Assembly: GCA_964447285.1 (NCBI GenBank)
Contig: CAYURO010000017.1
Coordinates: 1-64,000, forward strand
Source: CAJBNH01 sp964447285
Lineage (GTDB): Bacteria; Myxococcota_A; UBA9042
Direction: 5' to 3'
Length of the DNA: 64,000 nucleotides
A model generated the notes under the pieces. The model worked only from the letters and a program-made list of their open reading frames with translations. It searched no databases and was not told the origin of the DNA. The translations under genes and the position numbers were made by a program. This document shows, piece by piece, positions 9,069-17,425 of this stretch. The stretch's first letter is position 1. Every line of letters begins with the position of its first letter.

Positions 9069-9085
9069 GTGAAAGTCACTTTCAC
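9069..9085. promoter_or_regulatory. Perfect 17-base palindrome, probable operator
   Basis: GTGAAAGTCACTTTCAC consists of 8-base arms around a central C with no mismatch. It lies between the divergent genes starting at 8989 and 9253, about 80 bases upstream of the beta-barrel/cytochrome pair. Form and size suit a dimeric TetR- or GntR-like repressor. No regulator gene is adjacent, so its binder is unknown. Confidence 0.6.
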
Positions 9086-9252
9086 AAACAAGCCCCATCG
9101 ACACGGTGCCCGGCGCAGGTCGCAGCAACGTTCCCAAGGGCCGAGTCAGTTCTGCGCTTGTCCGATGCGTCCTTGCCGGCAGGCGAAGACACCTTGTCGC
9201 CCTGCCCTCCCACCCGGATACTCTCAGCCTTGCCCTGTGGAGGATCTGCGCG

Positions 9253-9780
9253 ATGGACCGACTTTCCGATCTGGCCCCCCGCTTCACGCTTGCCGAGCTG
9301 GTTGACCGCCTGGCCGACGGGAGTCCCCGTGACCGTGGGCTGGTGCAGCGGGTGTGCGAGTGTCTGGAGCTGTTCGCCGCGTTCCTGGAGCTCGAAGGGA
9401 CGACGGCCCACGGCCTGATCGACGTGGTGGTGACGCTGCAAGTGCGCGACGGTGTCAGCCTGCTGGTCACTGCCCGCCATCCCGACCTGCCGGGCGAGTG
9501 GACGTGGAAGGTCAAAGAGTCGGAATTTCCTGAGGTTTGGTTTCACCGCCATCGGGAAGCCGTGACGGAGGCGTGCGTGTTCTGCGTGCTGGATTTCGAC
9601 GTAGCGGGGCGCAGGGTGCTGCTGCCGACCGGGGACCCGGGCACGGCGACGGCGCGGTCGATCGTGGGCGGCGTCGAACACGTGCGCGTGCGGCTGACCG
9701 ACGGCAGCGTACATACGTTCGCTGTCGCCGACGTGGTGTATCGAGACGAGCCGGCGGACCCCGCCAAGCCCTCGTCGTGA
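9253..9780 (+). CDS. Hypothetical cytoplasmic protein
   Basis: A 175-residue acidic protein with no signal peptide or membrane segment. It starts MDRLSDLAPRFTLAEL, with GGAGG 9 bases before the ATG. The N-terminal third looks helical, the rest beta-rich with many Val/Arg pairs. I recognise no family. The frame stays open upstream to 9106, but that part is Arg/Pro-rich and lacks a start with a binding site. It converges on sohB 16 bases downstream and is divergent from the barrel/cytochrome pair, so it may share the palindrome-containing regulatory region. Confidence 0.65.
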   Translation: MDRLSDLAPRFTLAELVDRLADGSPRDRGLVQRVCECLELFAAFLELEGTTAHGLIDVVVTLQVRDGVSLLVTARHPDLPGEWTWKVKESEFPEVWFHRHREAVTEACVFCVLDFDVAGRRVLLPTGDPGTATARSIVGGVEHVRVRLTDGSVHTFAVADVVYRDEPADPAKPSS

Positions 9781-9796
9781 CACGCGATCTTCTGAC

Positions 9797-10831
9797 TTAG
9801 AACAACCGCGTCTCCTGCGTCCGCTCCCAAGCCTTGCCCGCGATCCGGTCTGCCGTGGCCGCCGCCAGGGCCGAGAGTCGCTGGCTCAGCGGAACCTTTG
9901 GCTGGTAGCGCACTTCCAGCACATCGGCCTGGTCCGCAGCAGTCAGCAGGTAGTCGTCGCTGGTCGACAGCCGGTCCACCAGCCCGAGCTCGAGCGCGCG
10001 ACTGCCGTACCAGTGCTCGCCTGTCGCGACCCGCTCGATGTCCAGCGCCGGGCGGTGGCGCGCGATGTGCTCCTTGAACAGCAGGTGGGCCTCGTCCAAT
10101 TCCGCTTGCAGTTTGGCTCGTCCCTTGTCGTTGTTCTCGCCCAGCATCGTGACCGTGCGCTTGAATTCGCCGGCGGTGAAGAGCTCGACGTCGACGTCCT
10201 TGTTCTTTAGAAAGCGATGGAAATTCGGGATCTGCGTCACGACGCCGATCGACCCCACCACGGCGAAAGGCGCCGCCACCACCACGTCTGCGACGCACGC
10301 CATCATGTAGCCGCCACTGGCCGCCACCTTGTCGATCACCACCGTCAGCGGCACGCCGCGGTCGCGCACGCGCTGCAGCTGCGACGCAGCCAGACCGTAG
10401 GCGTAGACCAGTCCTCCTGCCGACTCCAGACGCACCACCACCTCGTCCGCCGACGTCGCCACCGTCAGGACCGACGTGACCTCCTCGCGCAAACTGGCCA
10501 CGGCCGCCGCCCTCAGGTCGCCGTGAAAGTCCAGGACGAACACGCGCTTGCGGGTCGCTCCGGCCTTGGCGTCCTTGGCAAGGGCCTTGATCTCCGCCTT
10601 GTCGGCCTTGGCCAACTTCTTGACCTCGGCGCTGGGCAACAGCTCGCGCTTCATCGCCAGCGCCATGTGCTTGAACTTTCGGTTCAACTTGCGGACGACC
10701 AGCTTGTCCTGCTGCGCGTCGCGCCCACGGCTGCCCAGCGCGAACAGCCGCCCGAGCAGAAACGAGATCGCCAGAACCACCGTCACCGTCTCTGCCAAGA
10801 ACAGGCCGTACTCGCTGAAGAATGCCGTCAT
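9797..10831 (-). CDS. sohB: SohB-type inner membrane signal peptide peptidase-like protease
   Basis: A 344-residue protein matching E. coli SohB (349 aa), a member of the S49 (SppA) serine protease family acting at the periplasmic face of the inner membrane. An N-terminal membrane anchor lies at about 10-32, followed by a charged Lys/Ala-rich helical segment (40-95) typical of SohB. The nucleophile is S172 in VAASGGYM; K224 in GEFKRT is the expected general base. The fold ends with a RALELGLVD motif. E. coli SohB was found as a suppressor of HtrA loss; its natural substrates are unclear. It is a single gene, convergent with the gene at 9253. Confidence 0.92.
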   Translation of the reverse strand: MTAFFSEYGLFLAETVTVVLAISFLLGRLFALGSRGRDAQQDKLVVRKLNRKFKHMALAMKRELLPSAEVKKLAKADKAEIKALAKDAKAGATRKRVFVLDFHGDLRAAAVASLREEVTSVLTVATSADEVVVRLESAGGLVYAYGLAASQLQRVRDRGVPLTVVIDKVAASGGYMMACVADVVVAAPFAVVGSIGVVTQIPNFHRFLKNKDVDVELFTAGEFKRTVTMLGENNDKGRAKLQAELDEAHLLFKEHIARHRPALDIERVATGEHWYGSRALELGLVDRLSTSDDYLLTAADQADVLEVRYQPKVPLSQRLSALAAATADRIAGKAWERTQETRLF

Positions 10832-11389
10832 GCTGCCTCCCGATGCACAAGCCCGCCGCCTGCTCCGACCGAGTCAGGTCGCGGCGCCAAGGTAGCATTC
10901 CTGCACGCGGCCAGGCACGGGCGCACGGGCCGAAGCCCGCCGCCGATGCCGCAGCGAAGAAACGCAGTAAGGAAAGGAAGTTGCCCTGGCGACCGCAGCG
11001 TCAAGCCCTGGACCTGTGTCCAGGTGGGCGACCGGTGTCCGTTTCAGCTCTTCCCACTGGCGGTCTTGCGACCGGTGGGCATGAACGTCCGCGGCAATGC
11101 GACCAGCCTCCCAAGTTCGAAAAAGTGGTCCGGGGGCAAATTCCACGGCCACCAGAGCAAGAACGAGGCTGGCATAAAGGTCGGGGGCTTTCCAGCACAA
11201 CCGTCGGGGCGTCCACTCACCCTATGATATCGCTGACGATTTTCGAATCGTTCGGATCGCGCTCAATTGCCGCAAACCCGGCGAAATCGCGACCTTGATC
11301 CGCAAGGCTGCGCGAGTATTCGGGTTCTTGACGCGGTTCGCTAGCACCTGAACAAGGGGACTCGACGTCGTCATGGGCACCCGCGAGGG
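10832..11389. other. 558-base intergenic region
   Basis: No protein-like frame with a ribosome binding site and no recognisable RNA gene. The only clear structure is a 6-base-pair hairpin with a TTCG loop at 11236-11251 (ACGATT and AATCGT arms), with no T-tract, so I do not call a terminator. The region upstream of sohB presumably carries its promoter. A short non-coding RNA cannot be excluded by eye. Confidence 0.4.
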
Positions 11390-12760
11390 TCAAGGCGCGG
11401 GGACCAGCACATCGCCCCGCAGCGGCGCCCGCCCCACGAACGAAAAGCCCAGCAGCTGCGCGGCGATGGGCGCGACGTCGGTCAGCGACAGCCCCTGGGG
11501 CCGCTCCCCCACTTTCACGCCCTGCCCCCAGGCGACAAACAGGCCCAGCAGGTCGGGGTGGCGCGGCGGATACCCGTGCAGCCCCTTGGTATTCGGCGTG
11601 CGGCGCGGGTCCTTGGGCAGCCACGGGTACACATTTGGCCTGGCAATCGCCAGCAGATCCGGAAGGTTGGGATGCGTCCCGGGCGCCGGCAGCCCCAGCG
11701 CTTCGTAGCCGTCGGGCAGCACGACCTCTTCGACGTCCGGATGTGCGCGCAGCAAGTCCGCCACCTTCGGCACCAGTGCCTCGACCTGCTTGGGGTCCGT
11801 GACGTAGAACACCATGGCGTGGCCGTTGTAGACGACCTCCAGCGCCCTGCGCTCGCGCGGCTTCAGCTTCTTCGCGAACAGGTGGCTGGGCGAAAAGCCC
11901 TTGCTGACCGGTAACATGCCGTGGTCCGACACCACCAGCACCGTCAACTGCGAGGTCAGTCCCTTGCGCTCATACGCCGCCAGCAGGTCGCCGACATAGC
12001 GGTCGATCAGCTCCAAAGCCCAGCGCGTCTCCGGCGTTCGGGGGCCATAGGTGTGGGCGTAGGTGTCCAGCGACACGAAGTGGGTCAGCAGCAGCTCGGG
12101 CGCGTGGGCCTCGATCAGGTGCACGGACGTGTCGCGCACGAAGGTGTCTAGCAGAAAAGCCTCTTCGTTTCCATGCCTTCCAATGCGCGTGGCGGGCAGG
12201 CCGGCGCTGCCCAGCTCTGTCAGCAACCCCGGCGACGACCCGCTGTCGAACGTCCGCTGCGAGTAGACCTCGGGCAGGTTCCAGTCCAGCCCCGCCGCCC
12301 GCGAGCTGTTCGGCCACAGCACGGCGGCGGTCGAGTGCCCTGCGGCCTTGGCGGCCTGATACAGCGTCGGCGCCAGAACCGCGTCGCCGTTGCCGCGCTG
12401 CCAGGATTCGATTTCCTGTTTCAGCTCGCGGTCCCAGACGCGGTTGCCCAGCACGCCATGCACGGCGGGCAGCTGGCCCGTCGACAGGCTGGCGTGCGCC
12501 ACCCATGTCTGGCTGGGAAACACGGACTGCAGCGGCCCTTGGACACCCTGTTGCGCCAGCTTTCGCAGCAAGGGGGCCTGGATGTGCTCGCTGGCGAATT
12601 CGTTGAAGGACAGGCCATCGATGCTGACGACCAGCACGTAACGACGAGGCGATGCAGGGGGTTGCGTTGTCTGGGCGTGCGTCGGCGTCGCTGCCGCAAG
12701 CCCGCCCACCGTCAGCCACAGCGCGACGAACCAGGTGCGAGCGGTCAGGACAAACGACAT
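11390..12760 (-). CDS. Secreted type I phosphodiesterase/nucleotide pyrophosphatase
   Basis: A 456-residue alkaline-phosphatase-superfamily hydrolase of the NPP (Phosphodiest, PF01663) family. A signal peptide at about 1-29 ends ATPTHAQ. Metal-site motifs are SIDGLSF near residue 48, FPSQTWVAHAS with the expected Thr nucleophile, DTYAHTYGP, SDHGM, and a late KGLHGYPP histidine. NPP enzymes hydrolyse phosphodiester or pyrophosphate bonds of nucleotides or lipids; the substrate here is not evident. The ATG at 12760 was chosen because it starts the signal peptide and has AGAGG upstream; a longer start at 12781 exists. It is divergent from the membrane sulfatase-family gene at 12860. Confidence 0.87.
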   Translation of the reverse strand: MSFVLTARTWFVALWLTVGGLAAATPTHAQTTQPPASPRRYVLVVSIDGLSFNEFASEHIQAPLLRKLAQQGVQGPLQSVFPSQTWVAHASLSTGQLPAVHGVLGNRVWDRELKQEIESWQRGNGDAVLAPTLYQAAKAAGHSTAAVLWPNSSRAAGLDWNLPEVYSQRTFDSGSSPGLLTELGSAGLPATRIGRHGNEEAFLLDTFVRDTSVHLIEAHAPELLLTHFVSLDTYAHTYGPRTPETRWALELIDRYVGDLLAAYERKGLTSQLTVLVVSDHGMLPVSKGFSPSHLFAKKLKPRERRALEVVYNGHAMVFYVTDPKQVEALVPKVADLLRAHPDVEEVVLPDGYEALGLPAPGTHPNLPDLLAIARPNVYPWLPKDPRRTPNTKGLHGYPPRHPDLLGLFVAWGQGVKVGERPQGLSLTDVAPIAAQLLGFSFVGRAPLRGDVLVPAP

Positions 12761-12790
12761 GCAGGACCTCTGACAAGCCACCTGCCCATC

Positions 12791-12820
12791 GTGACACAGC
12801 CGGCACGCACGGGCTATCCT
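12791..12820 (+). promoter_or_regulatory. Candidate sigma-70 promoter
   Basis: GTGACA at 12791-12796 and TATCCT at 12815-12820, with an 18-base spacer, about 40 bases upstream of the gene at 12860. Four to five matches per hexamer; predicted by eye only. Confidence 0.4.
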
Positions 12821-12859
12821 GCCGCCTCGTTTCCCGGCCCGTCGCCGCTTGATGATTGG

Positions 12860-14944
12860 ATGACGCCTTCCGCACAGCCCACCCCGCTTGACCGCCTGCC
12901 CGTGGTGCCCGTCGCGCTATTCGCCGCGCTGGTGGCGACGTCTTGGGCCTACCGTGCGGATCTGCTTGCCCAGCTTGTGGATTTCTCGGCGGCGCCTGAG
13001 TCCGGCACGCCTGAGCCCGTCTTTCGTCTGGCGCTGCACCAAGCCTGGACGGATGTGGCGTTGGCCGGAGCTCTGGCGTTTGTCGCGCTGCTGTTGGGGA
13101 CGGTGGCCGTGCGCGCCCTGCCCGGTCCGCGCTGGCTGCTGCGGTCCCTGGGCGCGGTGCTGTGCGTGCCGTTTCTGCTGGCATTCGGGATGGTGCACCA
13201 GACACACCTGCGGCTGTTGTTCTCGCTGCAAACGGGCCTGACGTCGTCGCTGCTGTGGGAGACGCTGCAGTCGGGCGAGGTCCTGGGCGTGCTGCAAAAC
13301 GCCGGTCCCGCAGACTTCGGTCCCGTATTGGCGCCGACCGTGCTGTTCCTGATCTCCCTGTGGCTGCTGCGGAAAGTGCCGGGGGCGGTGGTCGGCTTTG
13401 CAGGCGTGATGGCGGTGGGCGTGGTCGCCGTGTCGCTGCTGGTGCCGGCGCCGGGTGCCCACGGTCTGCCGGTCGAGACCGGCGAGTCCCCCGTCTGGTT
13501 TCTGGCCTCGGACTGGGTCGCGCGCGGTGGCGATCTGGGGGCCAGCGACGAGCTGACGGGCCTGCCGGGGACGGAAGATGCCGCACCGATTGGGGAAGCT
13601 CGCGAGGATGGAACGCCCGTGCCCGCCCCCCGGCGGTCCTCGGCGGCGACCGCGTCTGGACAGCCGGGGACGGGGCCGGAACCGCAGGTGCTGCGCCTGA
13701 CCGACCCCCGCATGGCGCGCCCGGGACCCGTCGCCCGCGACGTGCCACCCAAGTCCCTGCAACCATGGAACATCGTGTGGGTCGTGCTCGAGTCGACCGG
13801 CACGCGCTATTTCGAGGGCACGGCGCTGAAGAACGCCCCACCGCCCATGCCGTACCTGAAGGGGCTGGCGGACCAGGGCTGGTACCTGTCGCACCACCGG
13901 TCGCCGTCCAACTCCAGCGCCACCAGCATCTTTGCGCAATTCAGCGGCCTGTATCCCAGCCCCACCCTGCGCATGTTCTCAACGCGCAAGGACAATTACG
14001 TGCCGACCCTGTTCGGCTTTCTGGGCGCGGCCTACGACAGCTTCCTGGTCACGCCGGGCAAGCTGACGTACTTCTTTCCGCGCGACTTCCTGACCCACGG
14101 CGGCCTGCGCGAGCTGTGGGGCTTCGACGAGGTGCCGGTGACCAAGAATCCGGGCGGCGAGGGACTGTCGAAGGACGAGACAGAGGTCGTCGGCTTCTTC
14201 CTGCAGCGCCTGCACAAGGCCAAACCGCCATTCGCCGCCGTGTACTACACTTATGCGCCGCACTGGAAGTACACGAATTACGGGCCAAAGTACGACAGGT
14301 ACAAGGACCCGCGCATGATCGGCGACTACCACGACAACCTGTGGATGATCGACCAGCAGATCCAGCGCATGGTCGAGCAGCTGCGGGCCGACGGGCTGCT
14401 CGATTCGACCATCCTCGTGTTCGTCGGCGACCACGGCGAGGCCTTCGGCCAGCACGAGCGCAATTGGGCACACGCGCGCGGCAGCTTCGAGGAGAACTTC
14501 CAGACCCCGGCCATCCTGTGGCAACCCCAGCTGTTTCCGCCCAAGGTCGAGACGCGCCACACCAGCCACGTCGACCTGCTGCCCACCCTGCTGGACGCGC
14601 TGCACCTGCCCTACGACGACCAGCTGCTGCAGGGCGAGTCGCTGTTTCAGAAGGCGTTTCGCCGCACGGTGCAGTTCCACTGGGGCAACGAGGGCATGAT
14701 CACGGCGCGGACCGAGGCAGGCGTGAAGGTGCAGGTGTCGATCACGGAGAAGCGCTGTCAGGCCTTCGATCTCGGCAAGGACCCTGAGGAGAAGCGCAAG
14801 CTCGGCTGCCAGAATCAGGGGCAGTGGGTGCAGGTGATTCGCGACTACGTGCAGTTCCAGAAGACGGTGCTGCCGGCGTACAGCGAGGCGACGCGGTTGG
14901 GGCAGCCGTTCCTGGGCAAGCGCCACGCGGTCGTGGCGCCGTAG
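12860..14944 (+). CDS. LtaS-like membrane sulfatase/phosphotransferase-family protein
   Basis: A 694-residue protein. The N-terminal third has about five hydrophobic membrane segments (about 12-30, 55-80, 90-110, 150-170, 180-200), followed by a Pro/Ala-rich periplasmic linker and a sulfatase-family domain from about 300. Visible metal-site motifs are VLESTGTRY and VFVGDHGEAFGQHE, with late HTSHVDLLPTLLD. This layout matches the LtaS/OpgB/EptA-like group that moves phospho-alcohol head groups onto envelope glycans or lipids, or the related membrane sulfatases; which one is undecided. The frame is open far upstream, but that part is antisense to the divergent NPP gene; ATG 12860 lies just past a promoter-like sequence. 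Confidence 0.82.
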   Translation: MTPSAQPTPLDRLPVVPVALFAALVATSWAYRADLLAQLVDFSAAPESGTPEPVFRLALHQAWTDVALAGALAFVALLLGTVAVRALPGPRWLLRSLGAVLCVPFLLAFGMVHQTHLRLLFSLQTGLTSSLLWETLQSGEVLGVLQNAGPADFGPVLAPTVLFLISLWLLRKVPGAVVGFAGVMAVGVVAVSLLVPAPGAHGLPVETGESPVWFLASDWVARGGDLGASDELTGLPGTEDAAPIGEAREDGTPVPAPRRSSAATASGQPGTGPEPQVLRLTDPRMARPGPVARDVPPKSLQPWNIVWVVLESTGTRYFEGTALKNAPPPMPYLKGLADQGWYLSHHRSPSNSSATSIFAQFSGLYPSPTLRMFSTRKDNYVPTLFGFLGAAYDSFLVTPGKLTYFFPRDFLTHGGLRELWGFDEVPVTKNPGGEGLSKDETEVVGFFLQRLHKAKPPFAAVYYTYAPHWKYTNYGPKYDRYKDPRMIGDYHDNLWMIDQQIQRMVEQLRADGLLDSTILVFVGDHGEAFGQHERNWAHARGSFEENFQTPAILWQPQLFPPKVETRHTSHVDLLPTLLDALHLPYDDQLLQGESLFQKAFRRTVQFHWGNEGMITARTEAGVKVQVSITEKRCQAFDLGKDPEEKRKLGCQNQGQWVQVIRDYVQFQKTVLPAYSEATRLGQPFLGKRHAVVAP

Positions 14945-14974
14945 GTGCCGTAGTGGCGCGCCGAGTCGACTTCC

Positions 14975-14986
14975 TCTACATGTAGA
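14975..14986. promoter_or_regulatory. 12-base palindrome TCTACATGTAGA
   Basis: A perfect palindrome in the 198-base gap before the DUF3160 lipoprotein gene. A second CCCTACACAT-like half site follows within 10 bases. It could be an operator. The TACA/TGTA halves recall BlaI/CopY sites, but those need two bases between the halves, so that reading is not supported. Confidence 0.3.
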
Positions 14987-15142
14987 AATTCCCTACACAT
15001 CAGCCCAGAGCCGCCTGTGCCGTACTCTGCATAGCCCGCTGTACTTGCTGATGTTTCCCGCCTTTACAACTCCCGCTTGTTCTGGCACGCAAGTTGCTTC
15101 ACCCTCCCATGGGTCTGCTTGCCCCCCTTGAGAGGTGTCGCC

Positions 15143-17422
15143 ATGTTCAGCTCGACTTCCTGGCTCTCCCGCATCGCCCTGCTGCTTCCCGTTGCGCTGT
15201 TGGGCGCGTGCGGCTCGACCGACGAGCAGCCGCAGTCCCACGTGTCGGACGGCACCCAGACTGTGGAGACCAAGCCCAAGCCCACGGCCGAGTTCTCCCA
15301 ATTTCAGGCCGCGCTGAGCCCCGTGATCGACAAGTCCCAGTCGATGACGCGCGAGGAGTTTCTGGCCGCGCACACGCCCGCCGACGCCGCCGTGCCGCTG
15401 AAGCTGACGTATGATCCGTTGAAGGCCAAGTACTTCGATGTGGTCGACGGCGCGCTGAAGCTGACGGCGGCAGAGAAGGCCAAGGTCGCCGAGAACGGCT
15501 TTGTCGTCTCCGAGCGGCTGAACTACCCGACGATGGCCCAGGCCCTGGTCGACGTGTACGCCAAGGACATGCCGGTGCTGATCACGACGGACATGGTGCT
15601 GCAGGCGCTGCACGCCTCGTACGACGACATCCTGCAGACGCTGGAGAAGACGGTGCTGATCGGCCTGATGACCGACGTGCTGGCCCAGTCACACGTCGCA
15701 CTGGCCAAGATCGACCCCGGCGCCGACCCCCTTGCCGCGGCCGCCAAGGTCGACGCGGACTTCTACCTGACGCTGGCCCGCACGCTGCTGGCCGGTCAGT
15801 CGATCCCCAGCCTGACAGGCGCCGCTGTGGACGCCAAGGTGCAGGAATTCCTGGGCTACGTCGCGGGCTTGCAGCTGACGGACGTCGAGCTGTTCGGCAC
15901 CGTCCGCACGATGGACTTCAGTCAGTTCAAGCCGCGCGGCCACTACGAGGGCGACCCACTGCTCGAGCGCTATTTCCGCATGATGATGCTGTTGGGCCGC
16001 GCGGACTTGCGCTTCGTCGAGTTCGACGCGCTAACCAACCAGTGGCTGTACCGGCCGCGTCAGCTGATGGCGGCGATGCTGCTGAAGCAGGCGGTCGACG
16101 CGGGCGGTCAGGCGATGGCCAAGTGGACGCAAGCCAACGACGTGATCACGCTGATGGTGGGTCCGGTGGACTACATCGACTTCGCGGGTCTGGGCAAGCT
16201 GGTGGCCGACCAGAAGTGGCAGAAGGCCTCCGACATCGCGGCGCTGGACAAGGACGCCGTGATGGAGATGACTTCTCGCCTGATCGCAGGAACTTACGGC
16301 TCGCAGCAGATCGCCAGCCACTACCTGGAGACCAACCCGCTGTCGTCCGAGCCCACGCCGCTGCCGCCGTCGTTCGCCTTTCTGGGTCAACGGTTCGTCG
16401 TCGACTCGCACGTGTTCTCGAACGTCGTGTACGACCGCGTGATCCATAACGGCGCCAAGGTGCAGCGCGTGCTGCCGGCCCCGCTGGACGCGTGGTTCGT
16501 GCTGGGCAACGACCAGGTGCTGCCGCTGCTGGCGCCAGAGTTCGACAAGCACCCGTACTGGGGCGCGCTGCACACCCTGCGCTGGCTGGTCGACAGCTAC
16601 GAGCCCTCGTACTGGCAAGACAACCTGTACAACCTGTGGCTGGACTCTCTGCGCGCGCTGAACAAGCCGACCACCGCGGCCAAGTTCCCGCAGCCCATGC
16701 GGACGCCGGCGTGGCGCGACAAGACCGCCCGCACCCAGCTGGCGTCGTGGGCGCAGCTGCGGCACGACACGATCCTGTATGCCAAGCAAAGCTACACCGG
16801 CGGCGTGTCGTGCGAGCACCCGGACGGCTGGGTCGAGCCCTATCCCGAGTTCTTCGCGCGGCTGGAGACGTTTGCCGATGTCGGCGGCCAGGCGTTGGTC
16901 AACCTGCCGTTCACGGGCGAGCAGGCGTGGCTGAAGACGAGCCTGCAGAACTACTTCACCAATTTCAAGCTGCGGATGGGCCAGTTGCGGGTGCTGGCAG
17001 AGCGTGAGCTGGCCGGCCAGTCCTTCAGCGCGGACGAAGTCGGCTTCCTGACGACCGTCATCGTCGCGCAAATGGGCTGCGGCGCGCCGGTCTACTCGGG
17101 GTGGTACCCGACGCTGTTCTTCAACCCCGAGCGCGTGGCCGAGTTCAAGCCGACCATCGCCGACGTGCACACCAACCCCAACGCGGGGCCGCTGCCGGGT
17201 CCGGATGTGCTGCACGTCGCCACGTCCAGCGTAGACCTGATGGTACTGTCGGCCGACACTTGCGACGGCGCAGAGACGTTTGTGGGCCCTGTGTTCCGTT
17301 ACCACGAGGTAGACGTGAAGGAAATCAAGCGCTTGTCGGACAAGGACTGGGAGGGGATGCTGAAGGACGGCACCGCACCCGCGCAGCCGAAGTGGACCGA
17401 GAGCTTCGTGGTGCCGAAGTAG
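15143..17422 (+). CDS. DUF3160 family lipoprotein
   Basis: A 759-residue lipoprotein. The signal peptide MFSSTSWLSRIALLLPVALLGAC has lipid-acceptor C23, followed by a Ser/Thr/Lys linker. The rest is one large, mainly helical domain matching DUF3160: ERLNYPTMAQAL, LITTDMVLQALH and the later RHDTILYAKQSYTGG stretch are typical. The family occurs in Myxococcota, Planctomycetes and some Firmicutes; its function is unknown. ATG 15143 has AGAGG 8 bases before it and begins the signal peptide; a start at 15077 would add a non-signal segment. It converges on the EGF/fibrinogen-like gene with 3 bases between stops. Outer membrane or surface location is likely. Confidence 0.85.
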   Translation: MFSSTSWLSRIALLLPVALLGACGSTDEQPQSHVSDGTQTVETKPKPTAEFSQFQAALSPVIDKSQSMTREEFLAAHTPADAAVPLKLTYDPLKAKYFDVVDGALKLTAAEKAKVAENGFVVSERLNYPTMAQALVDVYAKDMPVLITTDMVLQALHASYDDILQTLEKTVLIGLMTDVLAQSHVALAKIDPGADPLAAAAKVDADFYLTLARTLLAGQSIPSLTGAAVDAKVQEFLGYVAGLQLTDVELFGTVRTMDFSQFKPRGHYEGDPLLERYFRMMMLLGRADLRFVEFDALTNQWLYRPRQLMAAMLLKQAVDAGGQAMAKWTQANDVITLMVGPVDYIDFAGLGKLVADQKWQKASDIAALDKDAVMEMTSRLIAGTYGSQQIASHYLETNPLSSEPTPLPPSFAFLGQRFVVDSHVFSNVVYDRVIHNGAKVQRVLPAPLDAWFVLGNDQVLPLLAPEFDKHPYWGALHTLRWLVDSYEPSYWQDNLYNLWLDSLRALNKPTTAAKFPQPMRTPAWRDKTARTQLASWAQLRHDTILYAKQSYTGGVSCEHPDGWVEPYPEFFARLETFADVGGQALVNLPFTGEQAWLKTSLQNYFTNFKLRMGQLRVLAERELAGQSFSADEVGFLTTVIVAQMGCGAPVYSGWYPTLFFNPERVAEFKPTIADVHTNPNAGPLPGPDVLHVATSSVDLMVLSADTCDGAETFVGPVFRYHEVDVKEIKRLSDKDWEGMLKDGTAPAQPKWTESFVVPK

Positions 17423-17425
17423 CCG

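Noticed and set aside
11236..11251. Rho-independent terminator
   Set aside because: A 6-base-pair TTCG hairpin is present but there is no T-tract on either strand.
12173..12859. Upstream extension of the LtaS-like gene
   Set aside because: The in-frame extension runs antisense to the NPP gene and carries no protein-like sequence; ATG 12860 follows a promoter-like sequence.
14975..14986. BlaI/CopY-type operator
   Set aside because: The TACA and TGTA halves touch; those regulators need two bases between them, and no such regulator gene is adjacent.
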